Shown here: in pieces, positions 24,101 to 31,386 of the stretch
Layout of the letters: each line of letters starts with the position of its first letter
Numbering within the stretch: the stretch's first letter is position 1
NCBI GenBank assembly: GCA_002255495.1
Contig: NCAP01000016.1
Span: 1 to 35,681 of the forward strand
Direction of reading: 5' to 3'
Source: Rhodospirillales bacterium 20-60-12
Lineage (GTDB): Bacteria; Pseudomonadota; Alphaproteobacteria; Acetobacterales; Acetobacteraceae
Length of the DNA: 35,681 nucleotides
Made by a program: the position numbers and the translations under genes
The notes under the pieces: model-generated
Databases searched by the model: none
What the model saw: only the letters and a program-made list of their open reading frames with translations
What the model was told of the DNA's origin: nothing

Positions 24101-25501
24101 ATGGATGATCACAACAAAGCTGCACCCTTGCTTGAAAACCGCACTTACGATGAAATCGCCATCGGCGATTCCGCCTCGATATCGCGGCTCGTCACGGTGC
24201 AGGACATTGAGTTATTCGCGCTGATATCGGGCGACATCAATCCAGCGCATATCGATGCTGCCTATGCCAGCACAGATATGTTTCATCATATCATCGCCCA
24301 AGGTATTCTCACGGCCGGATTAATCTCGGCGGTTCTGGGCACAAAGCTGCCTGGCCCCGGCACCATTTATCTGGGTCAGGATCTGCAATTCCGCGCACCG
24401 GTCAGCCCGGGCGATCTGATCACGGCAACACTCACGGTCAGCGCCAAGCAGGATGATCATGATCGAATCACTCTGGATTGCCATTGTCTTAATCAGGATC
24501 ATGTCGAGGTGATCAGGGGCACTGCCCACGTCCGTGCACCGCGCGATAAAGTCAGACTCCCGGCAACAGCTTTGCCCGACGTGCGGCTCATGCGGCATCT
24601 CCAGTTCCGCACCTTGCTGGCCCGCGCGCTGGAACGCACGCCCCTGACTACGGCCATCGTTCATCCCTGTGATGAGTTATCGCTCCGGGCCGCCATCGAA
24701 GCCATGCAGGCTGGTCTGATGCTGCCCATCCTGGTCGGGCCGATCGCCAAAATCAATGAGGTCGCCACGCAAAACTTCATCGACATCACCGGCATACGCA
24801 TCGTGGCGACTGCTCATAGCCATGAGTCCGCCACACGGGCCGTGGCTCTGGTCCGTGCGGGCGAGGCGGCCCTATTGATGAAAGGCGCATTGCATACCGA
24901 TGAACTCATGCATGCGGTCATGCATCCTGAGAGCGGTCTGCTCACCGGCAAACGCCTCAGCCATGTCTATGTCATGGATGTGCCAGGATATTCCCGGCCG
25001 TTATTGGTCACCGATGCAGCAATCAATATCGCCCCTGATCTCGAAGAAAAAAGCGCGATTGTGCAAAACGCGATCGATCTTGCCATCGCACTGGGAAATC
25101 CCATGCCGCGCGTCGCGATCCTCGCTGCCGTCGAGACGGTCAATCCTGCCATGCGCGCCACATTGGATGCAGCTGCTTTATGCAAAATGGCCGAGCGCGG
25201 GCAAATATCGGGCGGTATTGTCGATGGTCCGTTGGCACTCGACAACGCCATCGATCCGCGTGCGGCGAAAGACAAAAACATCATCTCGCCCGTTGCGGGT
25301 TTGGCGGATATTCTGGTGGTTCCCAACATCGAAGCCGGCAATATGCTGGCCAAGCAATTGACCTTTCTCAGCGGTGCGGATGCGGCGGGCATCGTACTTG
25401 GTGCCAGCGTGCCGATCATTCTAACCAGCCGCGCCGATCAGATGCGCACGCGCCTTGCCTCTGTTGCGGTCGCCGCCATCATGGCCACCGGACACTCATA
25501 A
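24101..25501 (+). CDS. MaoC-like hydratase fused to phosphate acetyl/butyryltransferase
   Basis: The 466-residue fusion has a MaoC hot-dog domain at about 1-145, with hydratase residues Asp45 and His50 (SGDINPAHID). A PTA/PTB domain follows from about 165 to the end, with LVGPIAKI, LLMKGALHTDELM, LVTDAAINIAPDLEEK and the C-terminal AGIVLGASVPIILTSRAD. The second domain swaps CoA for phosphate on an acyl group, feeding the kinase next door. The hydratase part acts on enoyl-CoA. I prefer ATG 24101; ATG 24077 overlaps phaC. The fusion suggests acyl-CoA channelling, possibly of longer acyl groups than acetyl. Confidence 0.85.
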   Translation: MDDHNKAAPLLENRTYDEIAIGDSASISRLVTVQDIELFALISGDINPAHIDAAYASTDMFHHIIAQGILTAGLISAVLGTKLPGPGTIYLGQDLQFRAPVSPGDLITATLTVSAKQDDHDRITLDCHCLNQDHVEVIRGTAHVRAPRDKVRLPATALPDVRLMRHLQFRTLLARALERTPLTTAIVHPCDELSLRAAIEAMQAGLMLPILVGPIAKINEVATQNFIDITGIRIVATAHSHESATRAVALVRAGEAALLMKGALHTDELMHAVMHPESGLLTGKRLSHVYVMDVPGYSRPLLVTDAAINIAPDLEEKSAIVQNAIDLAIALGNPMPRVAILAAVETVNPAMRATLDAAALCKMAERGQISGGIVDGPLALDNAIDPRAAKDKNIISPVAGLADILVVPNIEAGNMLAKQLTFLSGADAAGIVLGASVPIILTSRADQMRTRLASVAVAAIMATGHS

Positions 25502-26683
25502 ATGACGGCCGCGATTATGACGATCAATGCCGGGTCATCGAGCATTAAATTTGCCCTCTTTGCCACCGAGCCCGCGCTGCATTGCATCGCCGATGGCGCC
25601 ATCGAAAAGACCGGCACGGGACAGCATTTTTACGCCCATGACGATGCCGGGCAATTATGTGCGACGCGGGATTGGCCAGATCATGAAGCGGTGAGCCCAC
25701 ATGATCTGCTCACACCCTTGATCGAATGGGTAACGAGCCATCTGGGTGATTGCGCATTGATCGCCATCGGTCATCGGATTGTCCATGGCGGCACGGCGTT
25801 CAGTGAACCGGTTGAACTCACGCCAGCGCATTTGCGCATGCTCGAAGCGCTCTCTCCGCTCGCCCCGTTGCATCAGCCGGCCAGTCTGGCAGCGATTAAA
25901 GCGATGATGACATTGCGCCCGCTTGTCCGGCAAATCGGCTGCTTCGACACGGCCTTTCATCATGGTGCAGATGAGTTAGTGACAAGGTTAGCCCTACCGC
26001 GCCATTATTTTGATCAGGGCGTGCGCCGCTACGGATTCCACGGCATCTCGTACGAATTCATCTCCCGGCGCCTGCGGGTCCTGGCACCGGCGCTGGCGGC
26101 CGGCTATGTCATCGCCGCTCATCTGGGCAACGGCGCAAGCGTCTGTGCGATGAAGGACGGTCGGTCAGTTGATTCATCCATGGGTTTTACCGCCCTCGAT
26201 GGTCTGATCATGGGCACGCGCTGCGGCACGATCGATCCCGGCGTGCTGCTCTATTTATGCCAGACCGATGGCATGACGCCCGATCAGGTCAGTCACTTGC
26301 TCTATGAAAAATCGGGGCTGCTCGGCATATCAGGCATCAGCAGCGATATGCGGGTATTGCTGGCGAGTGCCGATGCACACGCCGCGCAGGCGGTGGCGCT
26401 ATTCGTCTATCGCGCCGCTTACGATATCAGCGCCTTGATCGCATCGCTGGGCGGACTTCATTGTATCGTCTTCACCGCCGGCATCGGCGCGCATGCCCCC
26501 GCCATCAGGGCGGCGATTTGCGCGCGCCTCGCCTGGCTCGGCATTATCATCGACGATGAGTCCAATCAGAACAATGCAACCATCATCAGCGCGCCGAACA
26601 GCAAGATCCAGATCATGGTCATCCCGACTGACGAGCAAGCCATGATCGCCCAGCATTGCGTGGAACATCTCGCCCGGACTTAG
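25502..26683 (+). CDS. ackA: acetate/propionate kinase family protein
   Basis: The 393-residue ASKHA kinase begins MTINAGSSSIKFALF. It has the GHRIVHGG block, the DTAFHHG catalytic Asp region, RRYGFHGISYEF, AHLGNGASVCAM, the substrate loop MGTRCGTIDPG, and FTAGIGAHAPAIR. It converts acyl-phosphate and ADP to acid and ATP, completing substrate-level ATP formation with the upstream Pta domain. The location behind the FNR/FixK box fits oxygen-limited energy metabolism. Usual length is close to 400. The start directly follows the pta stop. Confidence 0.88.
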   Translation: MTAAIMTINAGSSSIKFALFATEPALHCIADGAIEKTGTGQHFYAHDDAGQLCATRDWPDHEAVSPHDLLTPLIEWVTSHLGDCALIAIGHRIVHGGTAFSEPVELTPAHLRMLEALSPLAPLHQPASLAAIKAMMTLRPLVRQIGCFDTAFHHGADELVTRLALPRHYFDQGVRRYGFHGISYEFISRRLRVLAPALAAGYVIAAHLGNGASVCAMKDGRSVDSSMGFTALDGLIMGTRCGTIDPGVLLYLCQTDGMTPDQVSHLLYEKSGLLGISGISSDMRVLLASADAHAAQAVALFVYRAAYDISALIASLGGLHCIVFTAGIGAHAPAIRAAICARLAWLGIIIDDESNQNNATIISAPNSKIQIMVIPTDEQAMIAQHCVEHLART

Positions 26684-26738
26684 ATCAATATTGGTTTGGA
26701 TGGAGTCACTTGACCCCAACTAAACCAATAAAATTGAT
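26684..26738. terminator. 55-base near-palindrome directly after ackA
   Basis: ATCAATATTGGTTT (26684-26697) is mirrored by AAACCAAT-AAA-ATTGAT (26722-26738), with only a three-base bulge. The loop holds a second dyad, TGG-A-GTCA-CT-TGAC-C-CCA. Transcribed, nearly the whole stretch folds into one hairpin beginning right after the ackA stop. It may end the operon's transcript or be a mobile palindromic repeat. Confidence 0.5.
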
Positions 26739-26765
26739 CGGATAAAGTTGCTCGCCAAAATATAA

Positions 26766-26833
26766 GCTAGAGCGTTTCCGATTGATCGGAAAACGCTCTG
26801 GAGCGGGTGCGTGATAACGCATCACGTTCTAGC
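26766..26833. repeat. 68-base compound palindromic element
   Basis: The ends GCTAGAGCG and CGTTCTAGC form a nine-base inverted repeat with one mismatch. Inside are two hairpins: 26769-26799 (AGAGCGTTTCCGAT against ATCGGAAAACGCTCT, one bulged base) and 26810-26826 (CGTGAT-AACGC-ATCACG). The first hairpin is a type often scattered between genes in alphaproteobacteria (RIME/REP-like mosaics). No gene lies between here and the MFS start at 26951. Confidence 0.6.
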
Positions 26834-26950
26834 ATCCCTAACCTGCCCGGCCCGCGCCAGATTCGCCGTTCTGCCGATATATCGTCCTGGATCAGCGCCG
26901 ATATTTCCCGTAGAGAATATGATCCCAACAGGATCATACCCTCTTTGACA

Positions 26951-28165
26951 ATGGATAATGCAAAACCGGGCGCTGTGGCGGCCGAGGCCCGGCCTCATGT
27001 GTCGAACCGGCGGATCACATGGCAAATTCTGACCACGGTCATGTTCAATCTGGTCGCCTACATCCTGATCGGGTTCCCCTTGGCCGTACTGCCGCGGATT
27101 GTGCATTACGATCTCGGTTATAGCGTTGTCATGGCCGGCCTGATGATCAGCCTGCAATATGTCGCCACTTTGCTCACCCGATCAGTGGTCGGCCGATTAT
27201 CCGACTCAAAGGGACCCAAACGCTCCGTATTGATCGGCCTGACCTGCGCCTCATGCAGCGGCCTCGCCATGATTGCCGCCGGCATCGCCTCAACGCCCTT
27301 GGTGATCATGCTATGGCTTGCGCTCAGCCGCCTGTTGCTGGGTGCGGCCGAAAGCGGAACCGGCACGGGATGCATAGCCTGGGGGATCGGCCGGACCGGC
27401 GCGGCCCACACGGCCGAGGTTATTTCCTGGAACGGCGTCGCCTCCTATGGCGGCATTGCGCTCGGCGCACCCGCCGGTGTGTTGCTCAGCAGGATCGATG
27501 GGCTGACAGCTTTGGGCATCGTCACCACTGGCATGGCGCTGTGCGCGTGGGCCCTGGCCTGCTTGAAGCCCGCCACACCGATTGTGCCGGGCATCAGAAT
27601 GAAATTTGCCAGCGTGCTGCGTCAGATGCTGCCTTACGGCACCAGCCTCGCTCTCGGATCGGTGGGATTTGGCACGATCGTCGCGTTCATGGCGCTGTTT
27701 TATGCCAGCCGGCATTGGAACAACGCCGCCTACGCGCTCAGTGCGTTTGGACTGGCTTTTGTCGCCGTGCGCATTTTTTTCTCACGCGCCATCGGCCGGT
27801 TCGGCGGCTATCGCACCTCGATCGTCTCCTTCGTCATCGAGAGTGCCGGCTTGCTGACCTTGTGGCTCGCCCCCTCGCCCTGGGTCGCTGTATCGGGTTC
27901 GGTTTTGACCGGCTTCGGACTCTCCTTGATTTTCCCTGCCATGGCCGTCGAAGCGCTCAAATCCGTCTCCGTTGCCAATCGGGGCGCGGCAATCGGCCTG
28001 TACACTGTCTTTCTCGACATCTCCCTCGGCGCCACCGGCCCGTTGGCAGGTTTGGTGATCGGCCGGTTCAGCTATGCGGCGGTCTATTTACTGGCCGCCA
28101 TGGCTGCCGCCGGCGCCGGTTTGCTGACATTGCGCCTGATGATGACATCCGAGCCCAGATTTTAA
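26951..28165 (+). CDS. MFS transporter
   Basis: The 404-residue protein has about twelve hydrophobic helices and the MFS loop between helices 2 and 3 (GRLSDSKGPKRSVLIG). A basic loop near the middle separates the two halves. It resembles YhhS/arabinose-efflux-like exporters. Substrate unknown. I chose ATG 26951 because the upstream open frame to 26807 runs through the palindromic element and is rich in unlikely residues. No clear ribosome site is seen for either start. It stands alone between repeats and a convergent thiolase gene. Confidence 0.8.
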   Translation: MDNAKPGAVAAEARPHVSNRRITWQILTTVMFNLVAYILIGFPLAVLPRIVHYDLGYSVVMAGLMISLQYVATLLTRSVVGRLSDSKGPKRSVLIGLTCASCSGLAMIAAGIASTPLVIMLWLALSRLLLGAAESGTGTGCIAWGIGRTGAAHTAEVISWNGVASYGGIALGAPAGVLLSRIDGLTALGIVTTGMALCAWALACLKPATPIVPGIRMKFASVLRQMLPYGTSLALGSVGFGTIVAFMALFYASRHWNNAAYALSAFGLAFVAVRIFFSRAIGRFGGYRTSIVSFVIESAGLLTLWLAPSPWVAVSGSVLTGFGLSLIFPAMAVEALKSVSVANRGAAIGLYTVFLDISLGATGPLAGLVIGRFSYAAVYLLAAMAAAGAGLLTLRLMMTSEPRF

Positions 28166-28180
28166 GCCGATTGCTCCGCG

Positions 28181-29383
28181 TCAGACGCGCTCAATCAGCA
28201 CCGCAATCCCCTGCCCCACACCGATGCACATGGTCACGACAGCACGCTTGCCGCCCATGGTCTCCAGCGCGTTCACCGCCGTCATGGCCAGGCGCGCGCC
28301 GGAAGCGCCGAGCGGATGGCCGATGGCAATGGCCCCGCCATGCGGATTAACGCGCGCATCGTCATCGGCCAGGCCCAATTGCCGTGTCACCGCCAGCGCC
28401 TGGCTGGCGAACGCCTCGTTCAGCTCGACCACGTCGATATCGCTCAGCGACAAACCGGTTTTGGCCAGTAACGCCATTGTCGCCGGCGCCGGGCCAATGC
28501 CCATGATCCGCGGCGGCACGCCGGCCGTTGCCATCGCCACGACGCGCGCACGCGGGGTAAGCCCGTGGCGCTTTGCAGCCTCCGCGGACGCGATAAGCAA
28601 AGCCGCGGCACCGTCATTCACGCCCGATGCATTACCCGCGGTCACCGTTCCCGGGTCGCGGAAAGGCGTTTTCAACTTGGCCAGACCCTCCAGCGTGGTC
28701 TCGGCGCGGGGATGTTCATCGCGGTCAAACGATACATCGCCTTTTCGGCTCGGAATGCTCACCGTTGTGATCTCCCGGGCAAAGAAGCCTGCTTGCTGCG
28801 CGGCCGCGCATTTCTGCTGGCTGCGCCAGGCGAACAGGTCCTGATCCGCGCGTGAGATCTGATAATCGGCGGCGACATTTTCACCGGTTTCGGGCATCGA
28901 TTCAGCGCCGAACTGCGCTTTCATCTGCTTATTCACGAACCGCCAGCCGATTGTGGTGTCATAAATTTCAGCACTGCGACCGAAGGCTTCGCTGGATTTG
29001 CCCATCACGAAGGGCGCGCGCGTCATGCTTTCCGCGCCACCTGCAATCATCAGTGCCGCATCACCCGATCTGATCGCGCGCGCTGCGGTGCCGACCGCAT
29101 CGAGCCCCGACCCGCAAAGCCGGTTGATGGTGGAACCCGGAACGCTCACCGGCAAGCCGGCCAGAAGGGCTGCCATCCGGGCTATGTTGCGGTTATCCTC
29201 GCCGGCCTGATTGGCGCAGCCGAGAATAACGTCATCCACCGCCGCCGCATCGAGCCCAGGATTCTTGGCCATCAGGGCACGCAGCGTATGGGCCGCCAGA
29301 TCATCGGCCCGCACATCGCGCAGCGCGCCAGCATAGCGGGCGAAGGGCGTGCGGATAAAATCGCAAATAAAAGCCTCGGTCAT
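28181..29383 (-). CDS. pcaF: thiolase, probable 3-oxoadipyl-CoA/acetyl-CoA acetyltransferase
   Basis: The 400-residue thiolase has the nucleophilic Cys in NRLCGSGLDAV (about residue 91), the NEAFASQALA block, GGAIAIGHPLGASGAR with the catalytic His, and the second Cys in CIGVGQG near the end. TTIGWRFVN, the PRIMGIGPAPA stretch and overall length recall PcaF, the last enzyme of the beta-ketoadipate pathway, which splits 3-oxoadipyl-CoA into succinyl-CoA and acetyl-CoA. No other pca gene is near, so acetoacetyl-CoA thiolase activity is also possible. It ends 15 bases from the convergent MFS gene. Confidence 0.78.
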   Translation of the reverse strand: MTEAFICDFIRTPFARYAGALRDVRADDLAAHTLRALMAKNPGLDAAAVDDVILGCANQAGEDNRNIARMAALLAGLPVSVPGSTINRLCGSGLDAVGTAARAIRSGDAALMIAGGAESMTRAPFVMGKSSEAFGRSAEIYDTTIGWRFVNKQMKAQFGAESMPETGENVAADYQISRADQDLFAWRSQQKCAAAQQAGFFAREITTVSIPSRKGDVSFDRDEHPRAETTLEGLAKLKTPFRDPGTVTAGNASGVNDGAAALLIASAEAAKRHGLTPRARVVAMATAGVPPRIMGIGPAPATMALLAKTGLSLSDIDVVELNEAFASQALAVTRQLGLADDDARVNPHGGAIAIGHPLGASGARLAMTAVNALETMGGKRAVVTMCIGVGQGIAVLIERV

Positions 29384-29534
29384 GGCGTGCTCTCTATGTC
29401 GGTGTTCGAAATATGGTTCAGATCCGTCGTTACCTAAAATCGGTGCGAAGAGCCATATCCGGCCACCAAGAGATTCTCAGCCAGCCATTTGATCGCATTT
29501 CACGTTGCAGGCCAAGTGGAGAGTTGACGGCTCC
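29384..29534. other. intergenic region upstream of the thiolase gene
   Basis: I see no gene here. CGGTGTTCGAA at 29400-29410 repeats a block found in the right end of the IS element at 31108-31118, which may be a relic IS end or chance. The thiolase promoter should lie in this stretch; no convincing boxes stand out. Confidence 0.4.
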
Positions 29535-29885
29535 TTATGCAAAATGTCCGCTTGGATAGATCGATACCAAGTCACCGCCGATGAAGCCTTGATAAATATC
29601 GTCGTTGGTCGATAGCGCATTCATGACCAAATCGTCGCGCTGAATATCCTCAAAGCTTTACCGGAAACAGGCCATCAGACCGCCTTTGATATTGTTCAGC
29701 CCAGGATAACCGCGTGGTTTAGCGATCTCGTAGAAGCCCAGGCGACGGTAAAATGCCACATGTTTGGCACATACGGCGGTAAATACCGTATCGATATTGA
29801 GATGCAGGATCAGATAACCGATCATTCCGAACATCCCAAAAACCAGGCTTTGATCGAACTTGAAATCGGGGTGGCGTGCCAGCAG
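29535..29885 (-). pseudogene. remnant of a FeeM-like N-acyl amino acid synthase (GNAT fold)
   Basis: On the minus strand a frame starts abruptly at the IS end with LLARHPDFKFDQSLVFG. It continues to KHVAFYRRLGFYEIAKPRGYPGLNN, a block typical of FeeM-like acyltransferases. It then meets an in-frame TAA at 29658-29660. The same frame goes on for 40 further codons of protein-like sequence (SFEDIQRDDLVMNALSTNDD...) to a second TAA at 29535-29537. So this is a gene whose 5' half is lost at the IS and which also has a nonsense mutation. The family name is moderately sure; that it is broken is clear. Confidence 0.65.
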
Positions 29886-29911
29886 AGTTGGCTGGGTTTG
29901 TTTGAACACCG
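29886..29911 (+). repeat. IS inverted repeat, low-coordinate end
   Basis: AGTTGGCTGG (29886-29895) and TTTGAACACCG (29901-29911) mirror AGGTGGCTGG and TTCGAACACCG read inward from the other end. The match is imperfect but runs over two blocks. Confidence 0.65.
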
Positions 29912-30030
29912 TTTCGCTTTCTATAAGCGGAGGCTCTGCCGGGTTGGTGGGCAGTCTGCCGGCATCTTGGCCTTGCGCAATGAGGGCGTAGCCCGACTGG
30001 AGCGAGGCGCAGATACCGGTCGCGAATTTT

Positions 30031-30746
30031 TCAGGCGGCTGCAAGCAGGGGTGCCTGGGTGAAATAGGTTTGGTCCGGCGTGCGGGCGCCAAAGGCTCGG
30101 ATGAGGGCGCCGGCCATTGTAGAAATTCAGGTAGCGCCCAAGCCCGGCGCGGGCTTCCGCCACGCTGGCATAGGCGTGCAGGTACACCTCTTCATACTTC
30201 AGCGAGCGCCAGAGCCGTTTGACAAATACCTTGTCGCGCCAGGCCGCCTTGCCATCCATGCTGATCATGATGGCGTTTTTCAGCGGCAGGCCGGTGAAGT
30301 CCCCGCTGGTGAATTGGCTGCTCTGGTCGGTGTTGAAAATCTCTGGCCGGCCGTAACGGGAAAAGCGCTTCCTCCACCGCTTCAATGCAGAATTCGACCT
30401 TCAACGTGATCGATAATTTCCACGCCAGTACCCGTCGGCTGAACCAGTCCACCACCGCCGCCAGATACACAAAACCGCGCGCCATCGGAATATACGTGGT
30501 GTCCATTGCCCAGACTTGGTTCGGCCGGTCGATTACCATGCCGCGCAGTAGATATGGGTAAACCTAGTGGCCTGGAGCGGGCTTTGAGGTATTCGGCCGG
30601 CGATACACCGCCTCGATCCCCATTCTGCGCATCACCGCAAGCTCACCCGCCGGCACCGGCCAACGCACATAATACAGGCTGCCGCGGCCAAGCCGCAGCA
30701 ACTCGGCCTCCCGAGTTAAAGGCAGTTTGTGCCCGCGGTCGATCAT
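30031..30746 (-). pseudogene. IS3-type transposase OrfB, broken
   Basis: Integrase-type pieces follow in order: MIDRGHKLPLTREAELL at the start, [37 protein letters not shown] (first catalytic Asp), [11 protein letters not shown] (second Asp), and the end RPHPSL then GARTPDQTYFTQAPLLAAA with TGA at 30031-30033. Lesions: AVMRR is joined directly to MGIEAVYRRPN, so about 40 residues found in relatives are missing; an in-frame TAG at 30564-30566 interrupts GH-VYPYLL; one frameshift lies near 30370; another near 30095. Original start overlaps the orfA stop (ATGA). Confidence 0.82.
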
Positions 30747-31051
30747 CGCTTTGCGCTCAACAGGCCGGCTTTGCCGAGCGCACCGGACAAAAAATCATTT
30801 TCAAGCGTGAGTTCTCCGATCTTCGCGTGGAGGGTTTTCAAATCCACAGGCGCCGGGACCTCGGCCACCGGTGCCCCGCCGAAAAGCCCGGCGGCACCCT
30901 CCGCCAGCTGCGCCTTCCAGGTGGTGATCTGGTTCGGGTGAACGTCATACATCTGCGCCAATTCAGCCAGAGTCTTCTCGCCCTTCAAGGCAGCCAAAGC
31001 CACTTTGCCCTTGAACGTTTGGGCATGGTTTCAGCGGGGACGCTTCGTCAT
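30743..31051 (-). pseudogene. IS3-type transposase OrfA, broken near its start
   Basis: The helix-turn-helix protein reads VALAALKGEKTLAELAQMYDVHPNQITTWKAQL and ends in a leucine-zipper-like tail (DLKTLHAKIGELTLENDFL). The expected start ATG at 31051 gives MTKRPR, then an in-frame TGA at 31033-31031 before the rest of the frame. From 31003 on the frame is open for 86 residues. In intact relatives it binds the IS ends and is fused to OrfB by frameshifting. Confidence 0.78.
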
Positions 31052-31107
31052 AATCTCGCCTGTTCCGCGGCATCATCGCCGAGTTCAGGCAGAAATTCCA
31101 CTTATCC

Positions 31108-31133
31108 CGGTGTTCGAATTTGGCCAGCCACCT
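31108..31133 (-). repeat. IS inverted repeat, high-coordinate end
   Basis: CGGTGTTCGAA (31108-31118) and CCAGCCACCT (31124-31133) are the reverse complement, with few mismatches, of the blocks at 29886-29911. It lies about 60 bases upstream of the old orfA start. Confidence 0.65.
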
Positions 31134-31386
31134 TTATAGCCCAATGTCGATCAATTTTAGCATCAACGGGCTCGTTATGAGTGGCTTAACCGATCATTGA
31201 TATTGACATTTGGTCCGCTCAACGCTGAGCATCCGTGATGTTTTGCGGCACCCAGTGGCATCCGATTTTCGGATGGCAACCGAAGCCAGGCACAGGAAAT
31301 AACACGTGACAGGAGTGATGCCGTGGCATCTGGCGGGCCGCGCCCGATAGCGATGATCACTACGTTTACGCCATAGCCCTATGAGA
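31134..31386. other. intergenic region between the IS and hsdR
   Basis: I find no convincing gene. CATCCGA-TTT-TCGGATG at 31259-31275 is a perfect seven-base hairpin 112 bases after the hsdR stop. It lacks a T-run on the minus strand, so its use as a terminator is doubtful. Confidence 0.4.

Larger units (their letters stand above)
29886..31133 (-). mobile_element. decayed IS3-family insertion sequence
   Basis: About 1.25 kb bounded by inverted repeats and holding the remains of orfA and orfB of an IS3-type transposase on the minus strand. Both reading frames are broken, so it cannot move by itself. I see no target duplication at the ends, which suggests later rearrangement or an inexact boundary. 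It separates the metabolic genes on the left from the restriction locus on the right. Confidence 0.8.

Noticed and set aside
26807-26950. Longer start for the MFS transporter
   Set aside because: The first part lies in the palindromic element, and the extra sequence is not typical of the family.
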